Part shown: positions 28,301 to 40,700 of the stretch, piece by piece
Numbering within the stretch: the first letter of the stretch is position 1
How the letters are laid out: every line of letters begins with the position of its first letter
NCBI GenBank assembly: GCA_033675545.1
Contig: JAWDGP010007412.1
Coordinates: 1,649,001 to 1,713,000, forward strand
From: Elysia crispata
Lineage: Eukaryota > Mollusca > Gastropoda > Plakobranchidae
DNA length: 64,000 nucleotides
Reading direction: 5' to 3'
Position numbers and translations under genes: made by a program
The notes under the pieces: generated by a model
Databases searched by the model: none
Seen by the model: the letters and a program-made list of their open reading frames with translations, nothing else
Told to the model about the DNA's origin: nothing

Positions 28301-31300
28301 ACGTAACACTAAAAAAAAAACAACTGTCGAAGGTTATTTTCTTAAAAAAAACTGTTGGTGCTCGCTTCTTTATCCCTTCCTCCCCTCACTGTCTGCCTGT
28401 CTGTATCCCATCCGTCTCCTTCAGTGTGATTTTCGCTTTTTCAGAGGTCATTCATTTCTGTTTGCTTATATACACCTTTTCTTGAAAGAAATAATATTAA
28501 AAAAAAAAGTGCATAAAATGCAAAGATTTTTGTTCTAAAAAATACAATTTTGACTGACACTTTTCACTTTCCTAACTGCACTTATTACTAAAAGTAAGCT
28601 TGGATTAAAAAAAAAACAACAAAACCACAAGATACTTCTGTCCTGAAATGGAACACCTTGTGGATCAAAAGGGATCAGAGCAGGGAAACTGAAATTAGAC
28701 ATTTATATCAATGCCTTACTGTAATCAATGTCATGATCATGGTTTTGATGATGCTCATTATTCTCAGGTAAAAAGAGATTCATTCCTATTCATGCCTGCC
28801 ACGGATGTCCAGTCCCTGTGATCAATAAGCCTTCTTTTCAGTCATTCACCCAGTTCATGTCTTTCATACCACTACACCCACACAAAATAAACAGATATTT
28901 CAAAAGCATGAACAGACCCTCATAATCCCAGAGATGTGAAAACGGTTCACCAGGAGGCCCATTTGGCTTGGTAGGACTATTGAAGAAAGGGCCAAGCACA
29001 TTGATGACAGCTCCTCCATCTGCAGATGGCCGTAGAGAAATTTTGATGGGTTCATGCTTGACACAGTCACCATTCCATGTTGTCCTAATGGCAAATGTTC
29101 TGTGCAAAAGAGAGCGAGAAATGGTTTAGTGCTTGAATTTGCCCATCAAGGTGCAGTAACTGAACAGCAATGTGCGATTATAACAGATCTGCACTAATTT
29201 AATTCTGTTCAGATACAATGTTTTAACAAATAATTTAGCTATTTAGTTCAAAAAAAAGATTTATGTACATAATGGTACCAAAAGTTTATCTCAGAGTGTA
29301 AAAATTTGTTTTTGCTATCAAAACATAATTCACCTTGTGCCAGCATCAACCCATTCCTTTGGGCCTGATATCTTGCAATTTGGCAAGTTCAACATGAACT
29401 TGAATACTATTACAATAATAGCAAGTCCTAATAGCCCAAACACTGTTCTTTCACTTATCCACAGTTGTGCCTTCTTAAAGCTTGATTTGAAACATGATTT
29501 GATCATAATTTTTCACCGCCAATCATTTATTTTATTTCTCTCTGGATCAGTCTGACAAATAGAAAAATAAAAAATTGATCAAAATAATATAAATAAAGCA
29601 TCTGAATTATGTATAGTTATGTTTCTCTGATTGAAAATAACATTTCAAAATGAAACCTTTCTTCTTACTAAAATTCGAAGATCACACAAAACATTATAAT
29701 TTCAAAAAAATTGACATTCTTTGCTATGGGGATGCAGCACATTATTTCATGCACTTATTTTGCAAGAGAGTGAGCCAAAAGTTGTAATCCTAAAATATAT
29801 ATACTTTTGGACAGCCTACAATTGCAAAAAAAAAAAAAGCCTTGTATTGGCAAAATGAGGAGCAATATTTTTGTTCTTTTCTTTTTTTTTTTTCAAGGCA
29901 GATAGACCTGTGGTAGGTGTTGTAATCAGTATTTACCTTGATCCAGTTCTTAAAAGATAATTTGCTATGCTAACATGCCTGAAATTATTGTATAAACTTG
30001 TATTACTTTCAAAGGATTATGATCTACTTATGTCAAAATAAGGCTGCACTAGGGTACCAATTTTTTTTGCTAAGATGTAATAAAATGTTTTTTTTTTTTT
30101 AATCTGTTAATGTTACTCTACATCTTAGACTAAATGACTGAACAAAAAAAAAAAAAATCATTGCAAACAAGGGCTTCTTTTAATGACATTGATATACACT
30201 CGTAAATAGTTTTTATTGGTTATAAACGTGAAGTTTTTTGTGAGATATGGTCACGGCGTAGCAAATTCTATTTCTTCGCTCTACTTTAGTTGAGCGCTAG
30301 AGATGGCCCTACTGCCATAAATCAGTGCCGCCTTGACAGGTGACCTGAGGTCAGGTGCACGGCCCGACTGTTATAGCTTGGTGCTGCATGTCTCGGCCGG
30401 TTATCAATAAAACCATGCAATTTTTCGGCATTTTAATCAGTTCTTGCTTTGCAACTACTCAAGACTGGATTATATTTGTTTTTTCTCCACAACTCCCTGT
30501 TTTTCCTCAATATATTCGTGAAAATCTGATAATTCTAACTTAATTATTGCGAGTGTGAGATGTTCATGAATTAGGAGTATATATTTTTTTTAACTGAATA
30601 TTGAAAACATAATTAAGTAAGCTGTAAGGCTAATTATAAAAATTCCACACGATGAATAAACTTTGTTTCTCGGCCATAGGAAAATTCAAAATAATAGCTT
30701 TACGAAGATGTAATTTTTTTTCTGTTGACAGCATATCTTATAAACTAATTTAACTTTTTAAATAAAGGCTTTTACCAACTATGGAAGACTCCAGAGAGAC
30801 TCATATAAACAATGTTAACGGTCTGTGTCGTATATGTGCTAGATTGCGTGTGACGAGAAAACAACAAAAGCACAATAGTAGGAGCCACTTGTGTTCTGCT
30901 CTTTCTGGAGATATTTTCTTAATTTACGATCTGAACATTAAAAATAACATTGAAGACACTCATTCACAGTACCCCTGTGTCAAGTGCTACTCAAGCATAA
31001 AGAATCTAAAAAAGAGATACAGTGACATTTCTATTCAAAACGCTCGTGCGGTGTACAGCTTAAATAAAGACAAAATTAATGGTGCCCATTTGTAGATGGA
31101 CACAAAACTAACCACTGTCATAAATACTTACACCCCAGTGTCTACAGGGACCTCACAAATAAGATAGTCACACAGACTCAAGCATGCACTTACGATCCAA
31201 TCATAGTTGACGAAGCACACTTAATTCAGTTACATTTCAACAGCTTAAACACAGCTCTCAGCAATGTTCACAAAGCAATTTCTGACACAAAACCCATTGA

Positions 31301-31624
31301 ACACAGTTATTTACCAGACATTCAATCTTCTATAGACACCTACATGTCCATCTACAGAAAAACCTTTCCCCAAAAAGTAATCCCCAAACAGCATCTATTA
31401 GAGAGACATTGCATCCCATACATTAGACAACAAACATTCGGGTTGGCATCCCAAACGAACTAGACAGATTGAAACATATTTTGTCTGCCCATTTATTGCA
31501 AATTGCTCCAGCTCTTCAATGCGAAGACACCTGACTGTGATATATATATATATATATATATTTTTTTTTTTTTAATCCTGTACATTTATTTATTTATTCA
31601 ACCATTGCGCCTGATTAACTTATT

Positions 31625-31660
<36 letters not shown>

Positions 31661-34600
31661 AAATCCCATCGCACCTGACTTATTAATTTATTCATTAAAA
31701 AATCGCGACTGTGATAAGATATTATTATTTATTTTCACACCATCCTGAAAAGGATGCATACCATTCGAAAATTGTAAGCAGGAAACTCTCAACACAAACA
31801 TCCTGTAAATCTGTGCCAAATAACGGAGTATAATTACACCCCAAGTACTGTTTACTGGAATAACTCAGAAACTTTTTGTGTCAACAGCCTAATTTTTGGT
31901 GAGTTTAATGTTGAATATGTTGTCTATTACACATCTAAATTTCTAAAACTTTCATCCGCAGGTTTTGTTATAATTGCAAGATTTAGTTATCAATTTCGTC
32001 ATTAATTCTGTAGAAAAAGTGCCCTGTTTACGGGTAATCTATAATAAAACTATACATCTCAGTTCTGTAGTTTTTTGTTCCTACAACACAGCTGCTTCTC
32101 TTCTTTCATATATAAATATTTCATTTAGGTACAAGTTAAGTTGGCAGGGTAGGAAATAAAAAAAGATTATCATTAATTTTAACTAATACGCGATTTGAGA
32201 GAGCAAGACTCTAGGCTCGGCTTTGACACGGTCATCACCCGAGGTCAAGCTAGGTCAAGAGGGCTCAGGTTACAAGAGGCAGTGCAGCTTAAGTATCATG
32301 GCTGAGACGCCGTGTGGTGCACAGGAAGAATGAGCTGTTTAACCCTCAAAGAGTCCCATAGAACTAGCCTGTGTACTAAAAAACATCGCAACCTTTGGTA
32401 AAAAAGGATTTTCCTCAGAAAATTGTACCACAAAAAGGTTCTAGCCATGCTTTTGGTCAAAAACCCTTAAAGATTAAATTGTCTACTCCTCAGATGTTAG
32501 CAAAAATAATCAACCTACCAGTATTTAGAACTGTCAAAACTCAAATTATGCAATGCTGACATACATTTACAAAACTACAGATAGATCAAGGTTCTAGATT
32601 ACTCTGAATCTTAAGGTTTTCAGGAAAATTTTCATTTTAGTCCACTGTATCTGCAGTTAGCCAGCGCTCTATTGCCTGTGATGTTATAACTAATATACTA
32701 TTCAACGATCTAGCTATGATCACAAAATAGAGAAATAAACCCCTGCCTTTGTATTCCTTTGCACAATAATGCCAATGGCAGTGCACCCCTTAACCTATGA
32801 GTATGAACATATTTTGAATGGCTAAATTAGAATTAAATGTGAAAATAAACATGCTGTCTTATGATTTTGAGAAGATTCAGATTCAGGCTCTCAATCTGCT
32901 AATCTAATCTCTGCTCCAGCCCTTGCATCGCATAATTATGATCTCATATTTCTACAGTCCCTCTAGGCTTTAGATACCTTTTCCCCTTTAAAATTCCAAA
33001 GCCAGAATGTTTTATGGCTCCCCTCCCTCCCCCCCCCAAAAAAAAAAACATAAAGAAAAAAACAACACCACATAAAACTGTAAAGTAAAAAATTAATTAA
33101 GATGGAAGAAAGACTTATTCATGTGGAAGCTTTTACAATAATTGTAATTGAAAGAAATTCAGGAATCCTGGCTATATGAAATTATTTAAAGCTTTCCTTC
33201 TGAATATTCAGTTTTAATACAGCTTCTATCAAATTATCTTATATAATATATATTGCATATGGGGTTTGTGAGCTTGGAAAAACTAGTTTGCACTAGTTGC
33301 AGGCATGCTGTGCAGTGATAATTCTGTCATCCCTCATTTTCTCTTTGAATCTAGATCAAGATCTTGATCCGTGGTGATTTGTTTTCACCGTCAAATCCAT
33401 ATCAATACAACTCCAAAGCACAGACCAAACTATTTAAAAAGTGCAAGTTTTCATTTACAACTGTCTTTTGAGAATACAATTTAATAAATGATGAACAAGT
33501 TGAGTAAACAGCTAAACTGTTTTAATTTTTAAAAGAGAACAAAGGTCAAGTATTAAAACCGAAACCCTTTCAAAGTTGCATAAACTTTTATAAATAAATT
33601 CTAATTCTGAAGCAAAAACAATAACTTGGAGATCAATAAAGTTTTCTAAACTACAAATGAATGAAAAATTTACGGTTGCAGCTCTTTTTCATTTATAAGC
33701 AGGCTTTGCACTTGCAATAATATCGAAATAGTGATCTTGCCTTTTAAGGTACACCCTTTCACTGAAAGGAGATTTAAGAAGGTAAAGCTCACATTATGAT
33801 TATAATCTAGATCAAGATCTAGATCTAGATTTTTGTTGTTTAAGATCTCATTTAGATCTAGATCTAGATCTAGATTCTCCCTCGTCAATGTTAATTGTTA
33901 TTTCATTATTATTTTTTTTATTCAATATATTTTTTGTTTCCGTATCAGTTTATGACAAATCTATGGTCTGATCTTTGGATCTTATAATATATTTTTCTCA
34001 AGACTAGGGTCTAGATTAGAAAAAGATCTTGATCAAGAGTTTCAGAAATGAGAGATCTGATGTTTACCGATAATCTAATCTAGATATCTAGATCTAGATC
34101 TAGACCTAGATTAGATTAAATCTACTGTTTACATATAGAAAACATCGTAGAATCTTGACATAAACATTGATTTTTATCTATTCCTAAATGTGACCAACAT
34201 ATAAGTCTAGACTAGATTATCTTGATCTCTAATTTAATTCTTGACTGTTTGAATTTAATTGTTTACATTTTGTTCTATTTCTGCGAAGTACAAAATACAC
34301 GACGAAGAAAATCCCCATGTGACAACTAGCAGGCTCGTTGTCACATTAAATCGCTATTTCCAATGAAGTAGACCGGAATATTTACCTGTGTAGCCTACAG
34401 AGAGGCACCCAAGTGGTTAGGCCTAGAGCTAGCCTCTAGGGCAACTACAGAGATACTTCAATAACGAGGCCAACCAAGTTGACATCGCTTCTGTGCTGTC
34501 TTTCACGGAAAAGGATTGTTGACATAGCTTCTATCTAACGCATGGAGCCCCATAGCTACAATGAAAGCTTTGATTTGAACGTTTATTTGCACCGGTCTCA

Positions 34601-34752
34601 CGAATAGATCTTACCAAAACAGCTTCAAAATTTAAGTGATAAAGAAATACATCTTAATCTAGAACTAGATCTACATTAAATGCCCAGTGGGGCAAATTTA
34701 AGTGGATTATATGTTATGGTACCTACCTGCAGTTTGCTAATCCATATACCAT
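25235..34752 (-). CDS. UPF0462 protein, C4orf33 homologue (complete gene model)
   Basis: Six exons in transcription order: 34752-34727, 29099-28918, 28244-28187, 27889-27838, 26318-26128, 25334-25235. All five junctions are GT-AG and phase-consistent, giving 202 residues and TGA; the human C4orf33 protein is about 199. Diagnostic blocks: [99 protein letters not shown], and a tail starting PDFHRLHYFQPI. These follow the UPF0462 family end to end. No catalytic function is established for the family; its predicted beta-sandwich resembles carbohydrate-binding modules (from memory, tentative). No signal peptide or membrane segment is seen. The first exon is the weakest part: it was chosen for its ATG, strong donor and matching phase. 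Confidence 0.9.
26128..26318 (-). CDS. UPF0462 gene, exon 5
   Basis: This 191 nt exon starts in phase 0 after tatctttag and ends at GATTT/gtaagt. It encodes DELPLTTYKSKIEGDRWMGE, the family hallmark [16 protein letters not shown], and YEALYPSGKTYDVPD. Confidence 0.93.
26771..26848. repeat. Imperfect two-copy tandem duplication, about 39 bp period
   Basis: GTTACCTTTTTAATG, an A-run and ATATCTTAA occur twice in a row (from 26771 and from 26810) inside the UPF0462 intron 26319-27837. The second A-run is longer. Confidence 0.85.
27838..27889 (-). CDS. UPF0462 gene, exon 4
   Basis: This 52 nt exon starts after ttctgtag and ends at GTGAAG/gtaaga. It encodes [17 protein letters not shown]; the first base finishes the Pro codon of ELCP from the previous exon. 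H-G-Q-H-L is conserved in the family. Confidence 0.9.
28187..28244 (-). CDS. UPF0462 gene, exon 3
   Basis: This 58 nt exon starts after ttttttacag and ends at TGTCC/gtgagt. It encodes the remainder of a split Val, [18 protein letters not shown], and two bases of Pro. It joins the WDYE of the previous exon to give [10 protein letters not shown], a family signature. Confidence 0.92.
28918..29099 (-). CDS. UPF0462 gene, exon 2
   Basis: This 182 nt exon starts after cgctctcttttgcacag and ends at GAGG/gtctgt, a weak donor whose phase is nevertheless exactly what the next exon needs. It encodes [20 protein letters not shown], then GPFFNSPTKPNGPPGEPF and SHLWDYE. The frame stays open beyond the donor but leaves the family pattern. 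Confidence 0.92.
30781..31534 (+). pseudogene. Broken transposon gene with RAG1-N-terminus-like zinc motif (N-RAG-TP-like)
   Basis: Segment 1 (30781-31095) is an intact 104-codon frame from ATG with CRIC (Cys16, Cys19), Cys38, then H-x4-C-x2-C (His61, Cys66, Cys69) in NNIEDTHSQYPCVKCYSSI. The C-x2-C, the acidic stretch before His and the H-x4-C-x2-C spacing match the zinc-binding N-terminal region of RAG1. Segment 2 continues one frame over (about 31084-31460: HCHKYLHPSVYRDLTNKIV, later PKQHLLERHCIPYIRQQTFG). Segment 3 (to TGA at 31534) reads NELDRLKHILSAHLLQIAP in a third frame. The K-x-H-x-L-E-x-H and LxxxLxxHLxxxxP blocks are normally separated by a longer conserved piece in this transposon-type family, so an internal deletion is inferred. 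Molluscan elements coding RAG1-N-like proteins are known (Aplysia N-RAG-TP). It is antisense to the host UPF0462 gene. Confidence 0.65.
31541..31661. repeat. TA arrays and poly-T separated by a degenerate repeat
   Basis: TA runs at about 31541-31561 and 31627-31661 bracket a T-run and a phrase (cattgcgcctgattaactta) that recurs in altered form at about 31666 (catcgcacctgacttatt). It lies directly 3' of the transposon remnant. Confidence 0.75.
33801..34130. repeat. AGATCT-rich patches
   Basis: Runs of (AGATCT) overlapping as AGATCTAGATCT lie near 33808-33830, 33855-33876 and 34078-34106. Just upstream, at 33354-33369, there is a 16 bp perfect palindrome GATCAAGATCTTGATC. Confidence 0.85.
34727..34752 (-). 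CDS. UPF0462 gene, candidate first coding exon
   Basis: ATG at 34752-34750 (context TTAATGG) is followed by MVYGLANC and two bases at the consensus donor CTGCAG/gtaggt. Phase 2 is what exon 2 requires (AG + A gives Arg). It makes the protein a few residues longer at the N-terminus than the human one. A different, closer first exon cannot be excluded across the 5.6 kb intron. Confidence 0.55.
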
Positions 34753-37700
34753 TAATTTATTTGGATACCTTGCACGGACATTTCGCCTTTCAATTGAATT
34801 AGGTAAGTCATCTTAATAAACCCCTACTTCGTACAATTTGAAATTAAAATATTATGGTAGTAAAAAAAAAATAATCAATTGTTCGATTTCAAGAAGGTAA
34901 AGAAATGGTCTACAGCACTAAAATGTGTAAAAGATTTAGGCCTATGTTTTTTTTAAATTTTATTTTACCAACTTATCGAAAGGCTTATATTTTAAAATTT
35001 TCTAAAAGATATCCAGATATTTTTGTTTAATTGCTTAACTCTTGCTCCTTGTAACTATATGGACACACTGTATTTGAATGTTTGACTGCTTCATGTTACT
35101 ATCCCTTACAGAAAAACCGCATCTAAAACCTCTTGGCCATTTTATAAAACCTTTTACTTTTTTAAGACTATTAAAGTTCATGAAAGCCAGTCTGTACATG
35201 TTTGTGAGTAGTACACTGCTCTGAAAGCCTTTCTCTTCTTTGTTTCATTTTATTGAAACCTACCTTATCTCTATCTATTGTCCTGGCGTTAAAATTCATG
35301 ACTGTATCCATCTCAATAAAAATTATTATTGTTTTCTCGTAACTCAAGAATAAAAATTGTACGGAATTATAGTTTGTATTTTAGTATGTAGCCCTAATCT
35401 GCCAGAAGATCAGAAACGCATGACACAGAATGATCTACTAAGTAGTGATAAAACATATCAGATTGGATCTAATGTTAGTCAAGATTTAGATATCTATGTT
35501 CTCCGCAATAATCGCCAATTTGTACAGCGGTGCTCATAGGCGCATAGTAAATCGTCCGTTTTGTGTTGCACAGCAACGATGAGGCCATATTGAGTTTAAT
35601 TTTATAGAATTTATCAATTAATTTAATGAGTTTAATTGCACGGCAATATTTCTGTGAATATGTGATTATTAGTTTTTTCACATTTGCCAGTGTCGAAATC
35701 TGTCTTTCTTTTGGGTCTAGGCTACTTATTTACTTACCAACACGTTTTAGCAACCATTATCAATTAAAGTTTTTGCCGCCATGCTTGCAAGCTTTTCCCC
35801 ACCTCGCAGTAGCACTTTACTCTTTCAATATTCTCAGTATACTATAAAAGTATATACCTTATTTCCATTTAGGGTAATTTTTGGAGTCAGCAACCAGAGC
35901 CCTCATGCTCTTAATGACATTCATAATATCATTGAAGGTTACTCTGGAAAACGGAGCCGTCGACCTTCATGCTGAATTGTATCTCCCCTGAAGTATACCG
36001 GGTAGTCAACCAAGACAAGCAGCATTCCACACTGTCAATAGAGCAAATCGAACCAGCTTTTATTCCATTGCTTGGACTTAGGATCTAGCCAAGCATTATT
36101 GTGCAGTCTTGTTAGTATAGATTTTTTGCATAGTGTACCATTTTAAATGTCAGCGCAGTTTCCTATCCCAGTTCTCTGTGCGCGAAGGCTCTGGATTGCT
36201 TACTAGTTTCAGATATAAATGACTTTTGTTTTATGATGCATTGTGTCCACGTTATTTTGCCAAAACCGATTAAAAAAAACAAACAACTAATATACTGAGG
36301 CCCATTTGCGAAGCTAGATTCAGCTAGGAGAGGGCGTGGTTCAAATCATCCCGCTCAGAAATGAAAATGCCTAAAATGAAACCACGCATTGGCGGCACCA
36401 ATAATAACCAACTTCTAAAAAAAAACAACAAATTTTAGTAAACATTTCAGTTTTGTTAAACATCTGATTACTGTTGATTTTGGAAAACGAGTCATGGGCC
36501 CAATTTTATCTCACAATATCAGAGAGAATTTGAAAAAAAATATTAAGTAGGCCTATCACACGCCAGGTTACAATGCAGTGGCATCCTTTTGTTGCCGAAA
36601 GGTTATGCGGCGGTGCGATATCCTCTTTCAGAAAGTTTAACCTACCGTAACCAGTGGTGACAGTCAATGGTGGTTGTGTACAGTGCATGCAGCGCGCGCT
36701 ACAATTTTAAAATAAACCAGCACTCTAAGCAGTTTATTCTGCATTGATTTTCATAGGATGCATTCTTCGAGCAGACTGTGTTTAATTTATTATGTAGGAT
36801 TAGGAGGTCCAGAACAGATATTGTCAGGGGCCACCTGCAATTTGTTAAAAAACACACCAGTCGTAAAAAATTGTTCAATTTGCTGCACGCTTCTAAATGA
36901 AAATTTCAAATAAACGACGCAGACTTCTTTTTCGATGCTTCTCAATTAGTTTAAAAAGAGATCATCAATGTTTTCGTTTCCTGAATCTTCATTAAAAAAG
37001 CTTTTTTAAATTTTTTTCGCCATCTGACTGTTCATGAAAAAAGCTTTTTTTTTTTTTTGCTCTGTATTGCTGAGCCTGTGCCATATTCCTCTGTTCTTCT
37101 CCCTAAAACATAGGGCCAGCTACTCGTATCTTTGTGATCTCGTACAATGTCCCCTGTCTAGTCAGCGGATGTCTATTTGCAAGGTGTATCAAAAGGATCT
37201 CGCAGTTTTAGCGTTTCTTCGTGTCGTATGCATTTCGGCCTGTATGTTGTAAATGGTACCGATCCGTCTAAACAACGTGACAGAATAATGATTTATTCAG
37301 TAGGTTTGCACAGGCAGGTGCAAACTCATCTTACCATGAAAAAACCTGCTTACGTTCTTTTGCTTCTATTTCTAGATAGGTGATAGTTAAATTTCCCACA
37401 AATAGACTTATGCGAATACTGCATTAGGTCTCAAAGGTAATAGCCGAATTATTTTTGGTGTGCTTACATTTGGTTTCTGGGAAAGTGTCAGAATATCTAC
37501 CATTCACAATAGTAAAGACTTGAAATTTGGTTTCTTGTATCATACCATCACCCCAGGTTTATACAATATAATTTGTAAGTAAAATTTTTTAGGATGACAA
37601 CTAAACAATGCAGGGTTGAAACTCTCAGATGGCACGTCGTCGCATTGATCGCAGAGAAAATGTACTAACGGAATTAATGCATGTAGTTGCTTATTTAGCA

Positions 37701-40700
37701 GCCTCTGAAACTAGATTAAATTTTTTCCACGACAATTCACTTTGCAAGAAGTAACCAGCTTGCCATCAACTTAGCTCATAGTGCTATTCTTGGCGTCGTG
37801 ATTCAAAATCCAATCCACCTTTAGCGGTGATTTCATGGCTTTCACATGCAGGATTGCTTTTTTTCGTAACGCTTCTGAATGCAATCATGTACTCGTTGTT
37901 TTGTGGACATAGCCATAATATTTTAACTGCGGCCCAGGGAATAGAATATCCGTTATCGTTCAGTACAATCACTAAGTAAATTCTATCCCCATTGAGATGA
38001 TGTACATTCGCGTAGTATCTATTACAATTATTATAAGTGCACCTCTAGTTAAAATCAAAACTTTCTTCGTACAAGATTCATTGGAAAATTTAGGGGATAT
38101 TGATTTTCTAATAGATCAAACAATTAGAAATACGACTTTAATCTGGATTACTTGAAAATTGATTCCGAAGTTCCCTTCATGGCTTACATTCTTGGAAACC
38201 ACGGTAAACCACTTTATGGTAAATTAACTTGGGCTAACTCGCAACCATTACACTAGCTTTAATGGGGTCAAAAGGTAACAAGTGACAGAGACTGTAAAGT
38301 ATCGCTACCGTCTAGATAATGTTAGTCATAATATATGTTACTGTCTGAGGTTTGGTAGTGTGTATTTCTGAAAACTTATCTCTTCTTGTACTGCTTCTCT
38401 CTATTCGAAGTCCAATTCGTGACTTCGGACCCCTTTGGGATATTCGGAGTTAACAATAAGTAATTGTTTCATGGAACTTTTTTTTAAAGCTACCATTATA
38501 GCTAATATGATTTTACAGAAGCAGCGTTGAATGCGTAAACCCAAGAGAATATCATGTTCATTCCACGTTTTCCGATATTTCCGTGTTCACTGTTCACTTT
38601 TTGACCACCTGTGTCGCAACACTGACCCGAGTGTCCCCGTTGCAATGTCTAAAGAGCAGCCGTTCACGGGGTCAGTCTAGGGTCCGTACTATGTTCACCC
38701 AACCCTGGATTGGATTAAACCTCTGACCACCATGGACTAGAAGGTCCGGATAATTGGGATGCTGCACAAACGCATGTTCAGATTCTTGAAACAATCTCAA
38801 TTTGTCAAACGTTTTATTTATTTTAAACTCATTTTTGTGAAGTTGACTGCGTTCTCATCTGAAAAAAAAAGCTTTAAATTTTAATGCGATGAAATGTAAT
38901 TTTCCTGTTTTGTTTCCTATATTTTTATAGTACCGATAAGCCATCGATTAAGAATTATGTTCCTCGTCCGTTCAATCTCTTGAAGCCCAGACCTATGTCA
39001 TATATACTGGAGTTGAAAGAGAAATGAAAATTTAAGCACATATGGTGATATGAAGTAGTTGAGGCTATCAGAGCATAGGAGCAGGTAAAAGGGATTTAGG
39101 AAACATCGTCCAAGTACAGAAATTTTAAGTCCTGTAATGTTGCTAACGCCCGGAATTATTATAAATTTGCACGATATTCTCTACCAGTTCGTTTGATTTC
39201 GCTCCTTGTCACTGTTTCCCTCAATCGATTGTCATTCCGTTACCGATTGTCCGATTGATTCAGAAAACGGCTGTGTTCAACCAAGGCAGCGATAGCTGGC
39301 CGGTGGCAAGGGTTCAACAATACGACCGGTTATAATAGACTGCAGCTGTCTGTTTGGTGTTTACGGTCCGTCCCCCCCCTCGTGCCGTTACACCTTCAGG
39401 CACTTCGGTGTGCTTTGCAGGATGGACACTGTTTCGTTTAGTTGTGTACATCATCAGGAGCTGAAATAGTCTGTTATTGGCGTTTCAAATAGTATTATAA
39501 CATACCTGCTGCTCTAAACCAAACTAAAGACAGTTATGCCTCAATGTGTCAATTCCTGTAGCATGATTTTTGAGTTGTTAAATTATAATGTGTCGGATCT
39601 AGTATAATATGGCCTTACGGTCAAATGCCGCTGCTATGTTTAACATCGCCTGTCATATACAGGGATTAAATCCTTTTATAAAATATAGAGATATGGCTCC
39701 ACAGATCAGGGGGGAATCTAGAATAAAGAACTAAAGGCCGACGTAGAAATGTGGACTCTTTTCTAATATTAGGTAAGTATCTAGATAAGTGATCTTTACT
39801 TCTCAATTCAGGAAATAATTTCGACTCGACCATGATTTGAGAATATGATAGAAAATGTGACGTAAATTTACATTTTATTTTAAAAATGTACCATCAAGAT
39901 ATTCTACCAAAATCAGGATTTTATCTACATTAGATTCATGAGGAGAAATCATGAACAATGCCTTCTATCGACCAACCCATTATCGAATTATTTTTATTTG
40001 AATTTAAAGAATGTTTGAGTATTCCTCATTATTAAAAAAAAAAAGACTTACTTTGAAAAACAAACAAACAAAGAAAAAACAATCGCTTTAAAGTGGGTCA
40101 TAAAATGTATACAATATTATGATAGTCCTATGAGCCAATTTGCCTTTGTATGTACAAATTTTGTAATTTTACCGCTGAACAACCTATTTTTGTCCGGATA
40201 TTTCATAGCTATGGTTTTGATATTTATACTTGATACCAACAAATAGTTCAGAAAAAAAAATAATTATCTATTATCTCAAACCTGAATATTCATGATGATT
40301 TTTATCATATTTTTTTGAATGAAAGGAAACATTTTGGCCATAAACCCAATAATCAGGAGGTAGCAAAACTGATCGTTGAAAGTTATTAATTTGCTATTAA
40401 ATTTAAATCTTCAATGTTAAGATTCACTTTGCAAGACTTTTGACAAGGATACCGTTATCTTTAAAGTTCTTAGGATCGGGCTTTGAGTAAAACTGCTATC
40501 ATTCTTGTCCCGTCGCCGGCCGGACTATCACGTGTAGCCAATTCACTTGGCGCCGTCAGTTTTAAGTTTCCTTTTGCGGATTCGAGTCAGATTTACAGAA
40601 GGATTTCCAATTTTATTTTGGGCCCTGTTCGTCAGAAATAGTATGCGCGGCAATCTGCCTTCAGCACAAACCAAAGGCTCGTCTCAAATTAATGTGTGAA

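Larger units (their letters stand above)
29100..34726 (-). other. First intron of the UPF0462 gene
   Basis: This 5.6 kb intron contains an antisense RAG1-N-like transposon remnant (30.8-31.5 kb), two TA arrays just after it, paired AGGTCA half-sites on either side, and AGATCT-rich patches at 33.8-34.1 kb. No additional exon of the host gene is required by phase. Confidence 0.6.

Noticed and set aside
35868..35975. Minus-strand coding-like stretch RVTFNDIMNVIKSMRALV
   Set aside because: Only about 36 codons between stops, without a usable start or splice sites; no family recognised.
36319..36353. tRNA-like A box (AGCTAGGAGAG) and B box (GGTTCAAATC)
   Set aside because: Spacing of about 20 nt leaves no room for an anticodon arm and the T-stem does not pair; at best a SINE scrap.
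36640..36688. Minus-strand ATG with MHCTQPPLTVTTGY and a gtaggt donor
   Set aside because: Very short, no supporting upstream or downstream signal; chance matches of this kind are expected in 64 kb.
37784..37972. Minus-strand 62-codon frame with an acceptor-like tract
   Set aside because: No matching donor or partner exon and no recognisable domain.
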